From assembly GCA_046331465.1 (NCBI GenBank), contig JAXLQV010000002.1:1488001-1552000 (forward strand): DNA of 64,000 bases, in the 5' to 3' direction. The position numbers and the translations under genes are program-made. Positions within the stretch are counted from its first letter, which is position 1, and every line of letters begins with the position of its first letter. Below, in pieces: positions 8,543 through 17,097 of this stretch. The DNA comes from UBA5066 sp046331465. GTDB taxonomy: Bacteria > Acidobacteriota > Thermoanaerobaculia > UBA5066. Below the pieces are notes generated by a model. The model was not told the origin of the DNA, made no database searches, and saw only the letters and a program-made list of their open reading frames with translations.

Positions 8543-9937
8543 ATGAAAGTGACGTCCTGTTTCTCGACCCTCGTTCTCCTCGTCTCCACCGTGTCGGCGT
8601 TCGCGCAGGAGGATCCCCGGGAGGCGAGGGAGAGGCTCCTCAGGCAGATCGGCGAGGAGCGCGTCGAGCGCTCCGCGACGGGCGTGGAGCCGCTCGGGAC
8701 GACGGAGCTCCTCGCGGACGGCGGCTTCGAGGCGGGGCAGGCGCCGGGGCCCGGGATGGGCTACTCGGGAACGTCCGGCGCCTGGAGCTGGACGACCTCG
8801 GACGGGATGCTGAACCCGGTCTGGACCGACCCTGCCTCCCACACGGGCGATCCGACCCCGCGGACGGGCGCCTGGTGCGTCTACTTCACCCCGTTCGGCC
8901 CGGCGTCGAACACCATCAGCCAGCAGGTGACGATTCCCCCGGGAAGCACCGCGACGCTCTCGTTCTGGGTCAGGATCGGGACGCTCGAGACGTCCTCCTA
9001 CAGCACGTACGACACGCTCTCGGTCCGCCTGACGAGCACCTCCGGCACGACGCTGGCCACGCTCGCCACCTACTCCAACCTCACCCCGACGCCGGGCTTC
9101 ACCTACGTGCAGAAGAGCTTCAACGTCTCCGCCTGGGCCGGCCAGACGGTGCGCGTCCACTTCGCGAGCTACAACGACTCGACGAGGTCCACGGTCTTCC
9201 TCCTCGACGACGTCTCCCTCACCGCGACGTCGTCGGGCGGCGAGCCGCCGAGCGGCTTCGCGGGGACGTGGATCCTCCCGTCGTCCGCCCGGACGCCCGG
9301 GGCGAACGCCTTCTGGACGACCGACCTCTCCGTCACGAACACCGGCGCGACGCCGGCGAGCGTGAACGTCAAGTTCCTCGGGCACGACGGGAAGGGGGCG
9401 AGCGGTCCCGAGCGCGTCTACACGATCCCGGCCCGGTCGACGTCCACCTGGCCCGACGTCCTCGCGCTCATGTTCGGCCGCGAGACGGACTGGGGGCCGA
9501 TCCTCGTCCGTTCCTCGGTGACGGCCCTCGTCGCGCAGGGCCAGACGTGGACGCCCGCGGCCTCCGGCGGAGGCTACGGCCAGAGCGTTCCCGCGCTCGA
9601 CGCGTCCGAGACGGTCGGCGCGACGGCGCGCACCCTCTCCGGCGTCAGCCAGGACGCCCGGTTCCGGACGAACGTCGTCCTCGCGAACATGAAGGAGACG
9701 GAGGCCGTCGTCACGCTTCAGGTCTTCCGGGCCGACGGCTCCGCTGACACGGCGTACACGACGACCGTCGGTCCGCTCGGCTTCGTCCAGCTCAACCTCG
9801 CGAACAACTTCGGCGTGACGAACCTCTCGGGCGGGAGCGTCGTCGTCTCGAGCCCGACCGCGGGGGCCGCGGTCGGGGTCTACGCCTCCGTCATCGACGC
9901 GTCGACGGGCGATCCGAGGACGATCCTGGCCCGGTAG
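8543..9937 (+). CDS. exported protein with jelly-roll-like domain and repeated C-terminal module
   Basis: A 464-residue protein with a clear signal peptide (MKVTSCFSTLVLLVSTVSA, cut near AFAQ). Residues about 50-225 look like a carbohydrate-binding or laminin-like beta sandwich: LLADGGFEAG at its start, ISQQVTIPPGSTATLSFWVRI, and FLLDDVSLTAT at its end. The C-terminal 220 residues resemble the beta-rich module that closes the two large BNR proteins at 33.2 and 51.0 kb (RTNVVLANM corresponds to RSNLALVN there). ATG 8540 and ATG 8543 are adjacent; 8543 has the better distance to GGAGG. Function is unknown; extracellular binding or adhesion is a guess. Its 3-prime end overlaps the next gene tail to tail. 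Confidence 0.8.
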   Translation: MKVTSCFSTLVLLVSTVSAFAQEDPREARERLLRQIGEERVERSATGVEPLGTTELLADGGFEAGQAPGPGMGYSGTSGAWSWTTSDGMLNPVWTDPASHTGDPTPRTGAWCVYFTPFGPASNTISQQVTIPPGSTATLSFWVRIGTLETSSYSTYDTLSVRLTSTSGTTLATLATYSNLTPTPGFTYVQKSFNVSAWAGQTVRVHFASYNDSTRSTVFLLDDVSLTATSSGGEPPSGFAGTWILPSSARTPGANAFWTTDLSVTNTGATPASVNVKFLGHDGKGASGPERVYTIPARSTSTWPDVLALMFGRETDWGPILVRSSVTALVAQGQTWTPAASGGGYGQSVPALDASETVGATARTLSGVSQDARFRTNVVLANMKETEAVVTLQVFRADGSADTAYTTTVGPLGFVQLNLANNFGVTNLSGGSVVVSSPTAGAAVGVYASVIDASTGDPRTILAR

Positions 9938-11045
9938 GCGCGCTCGAGTAGGGGTACGAGGTCAGGAGGTGCCGCCCGACGATCTGCTGGATCACGACGT
10001 CGGGCTTTTCCTGGCGGACGACCTCCTCGTCGAAGTTGTCCTGCCAGAGGTAGACGACCCGCGAGAAGTGCTCGGAGAGGAACGGCGCGAGCCGCGAGGT
10101 GAAGGAGTCGCGGAAGACGACCGCACGAGGAAGCGTCGAGCCGGGGATCTCGGTGACGATCCGTCCGTTGCCCCACCAGGGTTCGCCCCCCTCGGGCTCG
10201 ACGGTGCGGGCGAGGCGGGGGCGGCGGGGGACGAGGAGGAGCCGCTCCTCGCGCAACACGTCCTTGAGCCCGATCATCCCGGCGAGGTCCATGCCGGCCT
10301 CGTCGCGCGAGACGGCGTCGAAGTCGGAGCGGGGGAGCGCGGGCGGGACGGCGGGGACCTGCTCGCGGACCGCGCGCACGAGCTCCTCGTAGGCGAGGTA
10401 CGCACCGCGCTCGTTCCAGTGGGTGTCGGTCTTCTCGAAGAGCCTCTCGTTCGGCTTCGCCGCGAGGAGCGCCCCGCGGACGTCGACGGCCGGCACTCCC
10501 GTCCCGTCGAGCGCCCGGAAGAGCTGGTCCATCCGGTAGGTTCCTCCCACGGGTCGGATCGTCTCCGGGAGGTACTCGGGGTAGACGACGTGCTTGTCGG
10601 GGGAGATCGTGAAGACGAACGCGACCCCCTGGCGTCGCAGCCACTCGCGCGAGCGGACGAGCGTCTCGCGCCATTCTCCGAGAGCCTTCGCGTCGAACGG
10701 CGATTCGCGGACGTAGTCGTCCATCCCGGAGTCGCCCGCGTAGTAGAGCCAGCCCTCCTTTCCCCGGACGACGGTCGTCGACGGCGACACCCCGAGGCCG
10801 AACCAGCGGAGCTCGCCCGACCACCGGACGAGCGTCGAGCGGAAGCCGAAGTTGTCGTCCCACCAGGCGGTGAAGGCGTCGGGGTAGGCGGCGAGGGAGG
10901 CGAGGCGGGGCTCGAGCTTCGGGAGCTCGGCCATGCGGCGGTTCTCGGCCTCCGCGTTGGCTCCGCTGAAGCCGGCGAGGTTCGCGGCCGCCGGGAGGAC
11001 GAGGGCCCCGAGGAAGAGGACGACGAGCGCGTTTCGGGACTTCAT
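9891..11045 (-). CDS. AlgJ/AlgX-like SGNH-fold O-acetyltransferase
   Basis: A 384-residue protein with an N-terminal signal anchor (LVVLFLGALVLPAAANLAG). It carries AlgX/AlgJ hallmarks: WWDDNFGFRSTLVRW, GKEGWLYYAGD, FTISPDKHVVYPEYLP, the DTHWNERGAYLAYEEL segment holding the catalytic Asp-x-His, and FRDSFTSRLAPFL holding the serine. In alginate and related systems such proteins act in the periplasm and receive acetyl groups delivered by the AlgI-type membrane protein, which is encoded immediately upstream. The two genes are joined as TGATG (stop and start share one base), so coupled translation is likely. The last 15 residues or so lie over the opposite-strand gene and look like a late extension. 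The polysaccharide is unknown. Confidence 0.85.
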   Translation of the reverse strand: MKSRNALVVLFLGALVLPAAANLAGFSGANAEAENRRMAELPKLEPRLASLAAYPDAFTAWWDDNFGFRSTLVRWSGELRWFGLGVSPSTTVVRGKEGWLYYAGDSGMDDYVRESPFDAKALGEWRETLVRSREWLRRQGVAFVFTISPDKHVVYPEYLPETIRPVGGTYRMDQLFRALDGTGVPAVDVRGALLAAKPNERLFEKTDTHWNERGAYLAYEELVRAVREQVPAVPPALPRSDFDAVSRDEAGMDLAGMIGLKDVLREERLLLVPRRPRLARTVEPEGGEPWWGNGRIVTEIPGSTLPRAVVFRDSFTSRLAPFLSEHFSRVVYLWQDNFDEEVVRQEKPDVVIQQIVGRHLLTSYPYSSAPTGPGSSSDRPSTRR

Positions 11046-12499
11046 CAGAATCGGAAGTAGATGAACGGGTTGTAGGTCCGGGCGGCAACCTGGAGGAGCG
11101 AGGCGACGAGGAGGAGCGTGAGCGCCGCCGTCGCCCCGAAGTCGAGCGCCCTCGGCAGGAGGGGCCGCGCTCCGCTCGCGGCGACCCGCTGGCGCCATGC
11201 CGCGACGGCCGGCACCCACGGAATCGAGCCGACGACCCCGGCGGCGAGCGCGAGCCCGAGCTCCGGCGTCAGGTACCAGGCGACCGAGTACGGAGTGGGC
11301 TGCGCGGCCCCGAGGGCTGCCATCGCGGAGAGGAAGGCGATCGCCTGCGGGAGCGTGTCGGCCCGGAAGAAGACCCAGCCCACCATCACGACGAGGAGGA
11401 GGTAGGCGTGCCGCAAGGGCGCGGGGACCCTGCGGAGCCGGGTGGCGAGACCCGCGCGCTCGAGGACGAGGAACGTCCCGTGGAAGAGCCCCCAGATGAC
11501 GAAGTTCCAGCTCGCGCCGTGCCAGAGGCCGCAGAGGAAGAAGACGATCAGGAGGTTCCCGTACGTGCGGGCGGCAGAGACGCGGTTGCCGCCGAGCGGG
11601 ACGTAGAGGTAGTCGCGGAACCAGGAGGAGAGCGAGACGTGCCAGCGGCGCCAGAACTCCTGGACGCTGTCGGCGACGTAGGGGTGCCGGAAGTTCTCGG
11701 GGAAGCGGAAGCCGAACATCGCGCCGAGCCCGATCGCCATGTCGGAGTACCCCGAGAAGTCGAAGTAGATCTGGAGCGTGTAGCAGGCGATCCCGAGCCA
11801 GGCGTGGCCGGCGTTCCACTGCGACGGCGGCATCGCGAAGATCCGGTCGGCGGGACCCGCCACGACGTTCGCGACGAGGAGCTTCTTGGCGAGGCCGAGG
11901 ACGAAGCGGCGGATGCCGTACGCGAAGCCGTCGAGCGTCACGACGCGCCGCGCGAGCTGGTCGGCGAGGAAGCGGTAGCGAATGATCGGGCCCGCGATGA
12001 GCTGCGGGAAGAGGAGAAGGTAGAGCGCCGCGTGGACGGGGCTCTTCTGCGCCACGGCGTCCCGCCGGTAGACGTCGACGACGTACGAGATGGCGTGGAA
12101 CGTGTAGAAGGAGATGCCGATCGGCAGGAGGACGTGAGGGAGCGCGAGGGGGCCCAGTGAGAGCGAGCCGAGCGCGGCGTTGGCGTTCTCGACGAAGAAC
12201 GTCGCGTATTTGAAGACGGCGATGACGAGGAGGTTCGCGCCGATCGCGACCGCGAGGAGCGGCCGGCAGGCCCGCGTTCCCCGGAGGCGGTCGACCCCGA
12301 TCGCCATGAAGTAGTTGAACGCGATCGAGCCGAGCATCAGCCACGTGAACGAGCCGCCCCCCTTCGCGTAGAAGAGGACGCTCGCCACGAGGAGCAGCGC
12401 GTTGCCCCACGCTCCGTGCTCCCGCGAGAGCGGCGCGAAGTAGAGCGCCAGCACGATCGGCAGGAAGAGGAAGAGGAAGACCGGTTCCGTGAAGAGCAC
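11045..12499 (-). CDS. MBOAT family O-acetyltransferase, AlgI-like
   Basis: A 484-residue multi-pass membrane protein of the MBOAT family. The opening LFTEPVFLFLFLPIVL is typical of AlgI/PatA/DltB-type proteins, and the conserved motifs are all present: YFDFSGYSDMAIGLG, FWRRWHVSLSSWFRDYLY and CGLWHGASWNFVIWG with the presumed catalytic histidine. It should move acyl groups from the cytoplasm to an extracytoplasmic acceptor, working with the AlgJ-like protein downstream. I chose GTG 12499, giving the family-like N-terminus with AGGGGG five bases upstream; upstream in-frame codons are arginine-rich and unlike the family. No glycan synthase or export genes accompany the pair. Confidence 0.9.
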   Translation of the reverse strand: MLFTEPVFLFLFLPIVLALYFAPLSREHGAWGNALLLVASVLFYAKGGGSFTWLMLGSIAFNYFMAIGVDRLRGTRACRPLLAVAIGANLLVIAVFKYATFFVENANAALGSLSLGPLALPHVLLPIGISFYTFHAISYVVDVYRRDAVAQKSPVHAALYLLLFPQLIAGPIIRYRFLADQLARRVVTLDGFAYGIRRFVLGLAKKLLVANVVAGPADRIFAMPPSQWNAGHAWLGIACYTLQIYFDFSGYSDMAIGLGAMFGFRFPENFRHPYVADSVQEFWRRWHVSLSSWFRDYLYVPLGGNRVSAARTYGNLLIVFFLCGLWHGASWNFVIWGLFHGTFLVLERAGLATRLRRVPAPLRHAYLLLVVMVGWVFFRADTLPQAIAFLSAMAALGAAQPTPYSVAWYLTPELGLALAAGVVGSIPWVPAVAAWRQRVAASGARPLLPRALDFGATAALTLLLVASLLQVAARTYNPFIYFRF

Positions 12500-12553
12500 G
12501 CGACCCCCTGCGCTCCCGCGTCGGAGGCTCGCGGCCCTCACGAGAGGCGGGGG

Positions 12554-12559
12554 AGTCTA
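12554..12559 (-). promoter_or_regulatory. -10 element TAGACT
   Basis: On the minus strand TAGACT lies 54 bases before the GTG of the AlgI-like gene, in the gap between it and the response regulator. Confidence 0.4.
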
Positions 12560-12610
12560 GCCCATGCCGCGGGCCTTCCGGCTGGTCGGGATCGGGAGCC
12601 GGGCCCTCCG

Positions 12611-13321
12611 TCAGGGCGCGAGGCGATAGCCCACGTGACGCACCGTCACGATGTGGCGCGGCTCCGCCGGGTCGGCCTCGATCTTCTGCCGGAGCGAGCG
12701 GATGAAGTTGTCGACGGTCCTTGCGGTCCCCTCGAAGCTCCAGCCCCAGACCCTCTCGAGGATCGCCTGCCGCGTGAAGGCCCGGCCGGGCGAGCCCGCG
12801 AGGAGGCAGAGGAGGTCGAACTCGCGCGCCGAGAGAGCGACCTCCTCGCCGCGGACGGTCACGCGCCGCGCCTCGCGGTCGACCCGCACGTCGCCGAACT
12901 CGATCGCGCTCGCGGCGCGCCGCTCGGCGCGCTGGCGACGGAGCATCGCCTCGACGCGCGCCATCAGCTCCGGGAGCTGGAACGGCTTCGTGAGGTAGTC
13001 GTCGGCGCCGACCTCGAGGCCGCGGACCTTGTCGTTCAAGCGGTCGCGCGCGGAGAGGATGAGGACGGGGACGGCGACCTCGCGGCCGCGCAGCTCGGAG
13101 AGGATCTGGAGTCCATCCACGCCCGGGAGCATGAGGTCGAGGACGACGAGGTCGGGCCGCTCGTCGAACGCTGCGCGCAGGCCCTCGTCGCCGTCCGCGG
13201 CGGTCACGACGCGGTAGCCGCGGAGGCGGAAGTTCATGGCGAGGCCGTCGCGGAGAGAGCGGTCGTCCTCGACGACGAGGATCGTCTCCCCGGGGCCGTT
13301 TCGCTCGGCGGACGTGCTCAC
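12611..13321 (-). CDS. response regulator, OmpR/PhoB family
   Basis: A 236-residue two-domain response regulator. The receiver domain has the acidic pair E18/D19/D20, phospho-acceptor D62 in VVLDLMLPGVDG and K112 in DDYLTKPF. The C-terminal half is a winged helix of the OmpR type (ALSAREFDLLCLLAGSPGRAFTRQ, ARTVDNFIRSLRQKIE, VRHVGYRL). The start is GTG 13321, which overlaps the TGA of the upstream kinase gene as GTGA, so the two are one coupled operon with the kinase first. Targets are not evident; the divergent or downstream genes could be among them. Confidence 0.92.
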   Translation of the reverse strand: MSTSAERNGPGETILVVEDDRSLRDGLAMNFRLRGYRVVTAADGDEGLRAAFDERPDLVVLDLMLPGVDGLQILSELRGREVAVPVLILSARDRLNDKVRGLEVGADDYLTKPFQLPELMARVEAMLRRQRAERRAASAIEFGDVRVDREARRVTVRGEEVALSAREFDLLCLLAGSPGRAFTRQAILERVWGWSFEGTARTVDNFIRSLRQKIEADPAEPRHIVTVRHVGYRLAP

Positions 13322-14268
13322 GTTCCGCTCTCCATCTTCGCCGCCGGGAGCGACACGGTGAAGACGCTCCCTCGGCCGGGCTCGCTCGAGGCCTTCACCT
13401 CGCCGCCGTGGAGGTGGACGAGCTGCCTCACGATCGCGAGGCCGAGGCCGGCGCCCGCCGCGCCGCCGGGGGCACGGGAGTCGACGCGGTGGAACGGCTC
13501 GAAGATCTGCTCGAGCTCCGCGGCCGGGATGCCGATCCCGTTGTCCTCGACGCGGATCTCGACGCGGCCGCCGACGTCGCGGACGGAGACGTCGACCCGC
13601 TTCTCCTCGCCCGTGTACTTGTAGGCGTTCACGAGGAGGTTGAGGACGACGCGGGAGAGGGCGTCGCGGTCGTGACGGACCGGGAGCTCGGATGCGACGT
13701 CGACGCCGAGCGCGACCTCGCCGGGGACGACCATCCGCCGGAGGCGGGCGACGGCGTCCTCGACCGCGCCGACGACCGTCGCGATCCGCAGGTCGACGGC
13801 GCCCTGGTCGCGCGCGAGCGAGCGCCAGGTGAGGACGCGCTCGACCGTCGCCTCCAGCCACTCGGTCTCGCGGACGATCGTGGCGAGGCTCTGCCGGGTG
13901 CTCTCCGGGTCCTTCTCGAGGAGGCCGGATTCGAGCGTCTGGGCGTACATCCGGATCGCCGCGAGAGGGGTGCGCAGCTCGTGCGAGACGTTCGCGAGGA
14001 GGTCGGACTGCAGGCGGGCGAGGCGGGCCCGGTGGCCGAGGAGGACGACCGAGACGACGGCGCCCCCGGCCGCGGCGGCCGTGAAGCAGACGACGAGGAT
14101 GCCGATCAGGAGATCCTTGGTGCTCGTCCCGATGACGAGGGCGATGATGCCGACCGTCGTCGAGAGGATCACCGGGACGAGGACACCGACGGAGAGCGTC
14201 ACGATCGCCGCGCGGAGGCTGAGGCTGGGTCTCCTGAGGCGCGGGCGGGGGGCGTCGCGGCCGCTCAT
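13318..14268 (-). CDS. sensor histidine kinase
   Basis: A 316-residue kinase. Two hydrophobic segments at about residues 20-75 leave almost no extracytoplasmic loop, so it probably senses within the membrane. There is no visible HAMP or PAS domain. The HisKA dimerisation region carries H96 in VSHELRTPLAAIRMY. The ATPase domain has the N box (LLVNAYKYTG), G1 box (VEDNGIGIP) and G2 box (GAGLGLAIV). I chose ATG 14268; more upstream in-frame codons are arginine-rich and overlap nothing known. Its stop overlaps the response regulator start. Confidence 0.88.
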   Translation of the reverse strand: MSGRDAPRPRLRRPSLSLRAAIVTLSVGVLVPVILSTTVGIIALVIGTSTKDLLIGILVVCFTAAAAGGAVVSVVLLGHRARLARLQSDLLANVSHELRTPLAAIRMYAQTLESGLLEKDPESTRQSLATIVRETEWLEATVERVLTWRSLARDQGAVDLRIATVVGAVEDAVARLRRMVVPGEVALGVDVASELPVRHDRDALSRVVLNLLVNAYKYTGEEKRVDVSVRDVGGRVEIRVEDNGIGIPAAELEQIFEPFHRVDSRAPGGAAGAGLGLAIVRQLVHLHGGEVKASSEPGRGSVFTVSLPAAKMESGT

Positions 14269-14305
14269 GCTCCCGCCATTCTCGCCGTTCGCGCTCCGGG
14301 CGGCG

Positions 14306-16045
14306 CTACGCCATGGCTCCCGCTGCGCCCACGGCCTCCCGCGCTGCCACTTCGAGAGCCGCCGGCCGGAGGGTACCGGTCGGGAACAGGGCCGGAGCGA
14401 CCGGGACACCGACTGCCCGGCGACCGCTGGCCGGGTAGCGGGTCACGATCGTCGCGGGCTGGATCCCGTCGCCGAAGTGCTGCAGGCGGAACCGCCACGC
14501 GGCCGCGAGGGCCCGGACGGCTGCGCCGAGCGCGGCGCGGCGGAGCGGGGAGACGTCGAGCGCCTCCGCGATCTCGTTCTCGAGGCGCGCGGCGCGCTCC
14601 CTCTCGAGGGCGTTCACGCCGCTGCGCGAGAGGATGGCGAGTGGCGGCATCCACTCGAGCGTCCGGCGCGCGAGGCGGTGCATCCGGTGCTCGAGGCAGG
14701 CGTCGCGATCCGGCATCGCCGCGAGGCGCTTCCAGCCGCGGAAGGCGGTCTCGACGACGCGGTACATCGAGCTGGAATTCGCCTCGTGGTCGGCGCGGAA
14801 GGCCTTCTCCATCCAGCGGGCCGGCGCGTCCCCCGGGAACGCCGGGTGGCTCCACGAGAGCTCCTTCTGGCCGTGCCACTCCTCCCACGGGAGGTCTTCG
14901 CGGAGGAGGCCCTTCTGCTTCATCTCGCGGTAGAGAGCGGTCGTCGGCAGGGGAGTGAGGAGCATGAACTGCACGAGGTCGGCTTCGAGGCCGACCATGA
15001 AGTCGATCTCGGCCTGCATGTTCTCGGGCGTGTGGTGCTCGGCGCACAGGATCCCCGAGGCGAGGACGGTGATTCCCCGGTCGCGAAGCTCCTGCGTCAG
15101 CCGACGGGCGTCGACGCCTTCGTTCTTGGCGTAGTTGCCGGAGCGGGTCGCCGACTCGAAGCCGATCCAGACGAAGCTGACGCCGAGGCGGACCATGTTG
15201 TCGAGGCCGAACGCCCGGATCGCCTCGGCCGACGAGAAGAGCTGGAAGCCGAAGAAGCGCTGGTGCCGCTCCATTTCGTCGAGGAGATCCAGAGCGCGTC
15301 CGGTGTCCTTCAGGAAGTTCTCGTCCATGACGAAGAAGTCGTCGGTCCCCGTCCTGTCGGCGATCGCCCGGGCGGTCTCGAAGAGCTCGCGGCCGGTGCC
15401 GAGGAACGGGCGGTAGGCCTTGCCGAAGAAGTGCGAGGTGCTGCAGAAGCGGCAGGCGTTCACGCAGCCGACGCCCGGGACGAGCAGGTTCGCGGGGCGC
15501 CCGAGGATCGGGATCCCGAGGATGCTCTCGCGCTCGGCGCTCGGAAGGACGGGGTGGACGACGGGCGCCGCAGGGTCCTGGCCGAGGATCGCGCGGAGGC
15601 CACGGATCCCCTCGCCGCGGACGACGTCGTCGCAGTCGACGAGCTCCTCGATCCCCTCGATCGCAGCTCCGTGCCCGCCGAGGACGATCCGCGCGCCCGG
15701 GGCGTGGAGGCGCACCAGGCGCGCCATTTCCTTCGCCTTCACGAAGTTCGGCGCGATGAACGAGATTCCGACGAGGTCCCAGCCGCGCTTCAGCTCCTCG
15801 ACGAACCGCTCGCGGCTCGGGAAGTCGAGGACGGTGACGTCGGCGTCGACGTTCTCGGCGAGGAAGTAGAGCCCGAACGAGCGGTGGTGGAACCGGAACG
15901 AGGCCGCCCCCTGCGCCTTCGTCACCTGGTTGTGGAAGAGCTCCATGATGTTCTCTTTCCGGCCCCAGGCGTCGTCGACGCCGAAGGGGCCGAAAACCCC
16001 GGAGAGCAGGACGCGGCTCGGCTTCCCGGCGCTGCCGCTGGACAT
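14306..16045 (-). CDS. B12-binding radical SAM protein
   Basis: A 579-residue protein with an N-terminal cobalamin-binding-like Rossmann domain (about residues 10-155, with VGISFIAPN and RIVLGGHGA) and a radical SAM core with C194-x3-C198-x2-C201 in PGVGCVNACRFC. The third part (about 400-579) is arginine-rich and helical. Class B radical SAM enzymes of this layout often perform methylations or lipid and cofactor modifications such as in hopanoid or bacteriochlorin synthesis, but nothing adjacent points to a pathway. The cobalamin domain lacks a clear DxHxxG signature, so B12 binding is inferred from the domain order. ATG 16045 has GGAGG seven bases upstream. Confidence 0.83.
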   Translation of the reverse strand: MSSGSAGKPSRVLLSGVFGPFGVDDAWGRKENIMELFHNQVTKAQGAASFRFHHRSFGLYFLAENVDADVTVLDFPSRERFVEELKRGWDLVGISFIAPNFVKAKEMARLVRLHAPGARIVLGGHGAAIEGIEELVDCDDVVRGEGIRGLRAILGQDPAAPVVHPVLPSAERESILGIPILGRPANLLVPGVGCVNACRFCSTSHFFGKAYRPFLGTGRELFETARAIADRTGTDDFFVMDENFLKDTGRALDLLDEMERHQRFFGFQLFSSAEAIRAFGLDNMVRLGVSFVWIGFESATRSGNYAKNEGVDARRLTQELRDRGITVLASGILCAEHHTPENMQAEIDFMVGLEADLVQFMLLTPLPTTALYREMKQKGLLREDLPWEEWHGQKELSWSHPAFPGDAPARWMEKAFRADHEANSSSMYRVVETAFRGWKRLAAMPDRDACLEHRMHRLARRTLEWMPPLAILSRSGVNALERERAARLENEIAEALDVSPLRRAALGAAVRALAAAWRFRLQHFGDGIQPATIVTRYPASGRRAVGVPVAPALFPTGTLRPAALEVAAREAVGAAGAMA

Positions 16046-16190
16046 GGTTGTGCCTCCGATCTCGACCGGGCCGCGGGACGTGGGCCGCCGCGGCTCGTCG
16101 ACCCGGCGAGGATCGCTACCTCACGTCACGGTCGTGTCACGGAGCGGGAGCGAAAGGGCCTTCGGGAGAAGGGCCCCGCTGCAGGCGAAC

Positions 16191-16958
16191 CTACCCCCGC
16201 ACGAAGTAGACGATCGAGATCGCGACGCCGATCGTAACGACGACCCGGCGCAGCGTGGCGGGCTTCACCTTCCCCGCGAGCCTGCCGCCGAGCGTCCCCC
16301 CGAGGAGCGCGCCGACGGCCATGACGACCGCCATCGGCCAGACGACCTGGCCCGAGAAGAGGAAGAAGACGGCGGCCGCGACGTTGACCGCGAACGCCAC
16401 CGCCTGCTTCAGGGCGTTCAGCCGCGTGAGGGAGTCGTGCACGGTCAGCCCGAGCGCGGAGAGGACGATGACGCTCAGCCCCGCGCCGAAGTAGCCGCCG
16501 TAGACCGAGGCGAGGCCCACGGGGAGCAAGGTCGCCTTCTCGAGGCCCCCGCTCGCGTGGTCGGCACCCATCCGGCGGACCAGCCAGGCGCGCACCGGCT
16601 CCTGGATCGCGAGGAGGCCCGAGGCGAGGAGGATCAGCCACGGGACGAGGCTCCGGAAGAGCTTCTCGCCGGTGTGAAGCAGGAGAAACCCTCCCACGAC
16701 GCCGCCGACGACGCTGGCGGGGAGGATCAGCCAGAGTCGCTTCCGCTGCCCGCGGAGGTCGCTCCGCTGGGCGAGCGTGCCGCCGAGGTAGCCGGGGCAG
16801 AGCGCGACGGTGTTCGTCACGTTCGCGCCGACGGCCGGCACGCCGAGCGCGACGAGCATCGGGAAGGTGATGAGCGTTCCGCCGCCCGCGAGGGCGTTGA
16901 CGGCGCCGGCGGCGATCGCGGCCATCGCGGCGAGGAGGAGCTGGAGGAGCGTGTACAT
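16191..16958 (-). CDS. TSUP family (TauE/SafE) membrane transporter
   Basis: A 255-residue protein with about eight hydrophobic segments. The family motif occurs twice in the usual inverted-repeat way: AGAVNALAGGGTLITFPML near the N-terminus and SVYGGYFGAGLSVIVLSAL in the second half. TSUP proteins export or import sulfite, sulfoacetate and other small organosulfur or anionic compounds; the substrate here cannot be told. ATG 16958 has GAAGG six bases upstream. A minus-strand TATCCT at 16971-16976 may be its promoter. Confidence 0.88.
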   Translation of the reverse strand: MYTLLQLLLAAMAAIAAGAVNALAGGGTLITFPMLVALGVPAVGANVTNTVALCPGYLGGTLAQRSDLRGQRKRLWLILPASVVGGVVGGFLLLHTGEKLFRSLVPWLILLASGLLAIQEPVRAWLVRRMGADHASGGLEKATLLPVGLASVYGGYFGAGLSVIVLSALGLTVHDSLTRLNALKQAVAFAVNVAAAVFFLFSGQVVWPMAVVMAVGALLGGTLGGRLAGKVKPATLRRVVVTIGVAISIVYFVRG

Positions 16959-16970
16959 CTCGAGCCTTCG

Positions 16971-16976
16971 AGGATA
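16971..16976 (-). promoter_or_regulatory. -10 element TATCCT
   Basis: TATCCT on the minus strand ends 12 bases before the ATG of the TSUP gene, so the leader would be only about six bases long. Confidence 0.4.
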
Positions 16977-17043
16977 GGGAGCGCAATCCGGGCTGGCAAT
17001 CGCCGTCGGCGGGCGCCGTCCGGCTCGCCCGCGGGAAAGCGAA

Positions 17044-17075
17044 GGGCCCCGGACGCCACCTGGCGGCCGGGGCCC
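17044..17075 (-). terminator. hairpin terminator after the GcvH-like gene
   Basis: A 14-pair stem with one A/G mismatch and a four-base loop at 17058-17061 lies just beyond the stop codon of the GcvH-like gene. On the minus strand it is followed by TTCGCTTTCC, a moderately T-rich tail. Confidence 0.6.
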
Positions 17076-17097
17076 GGGAGCGAAGGGGAGGAAGGTG

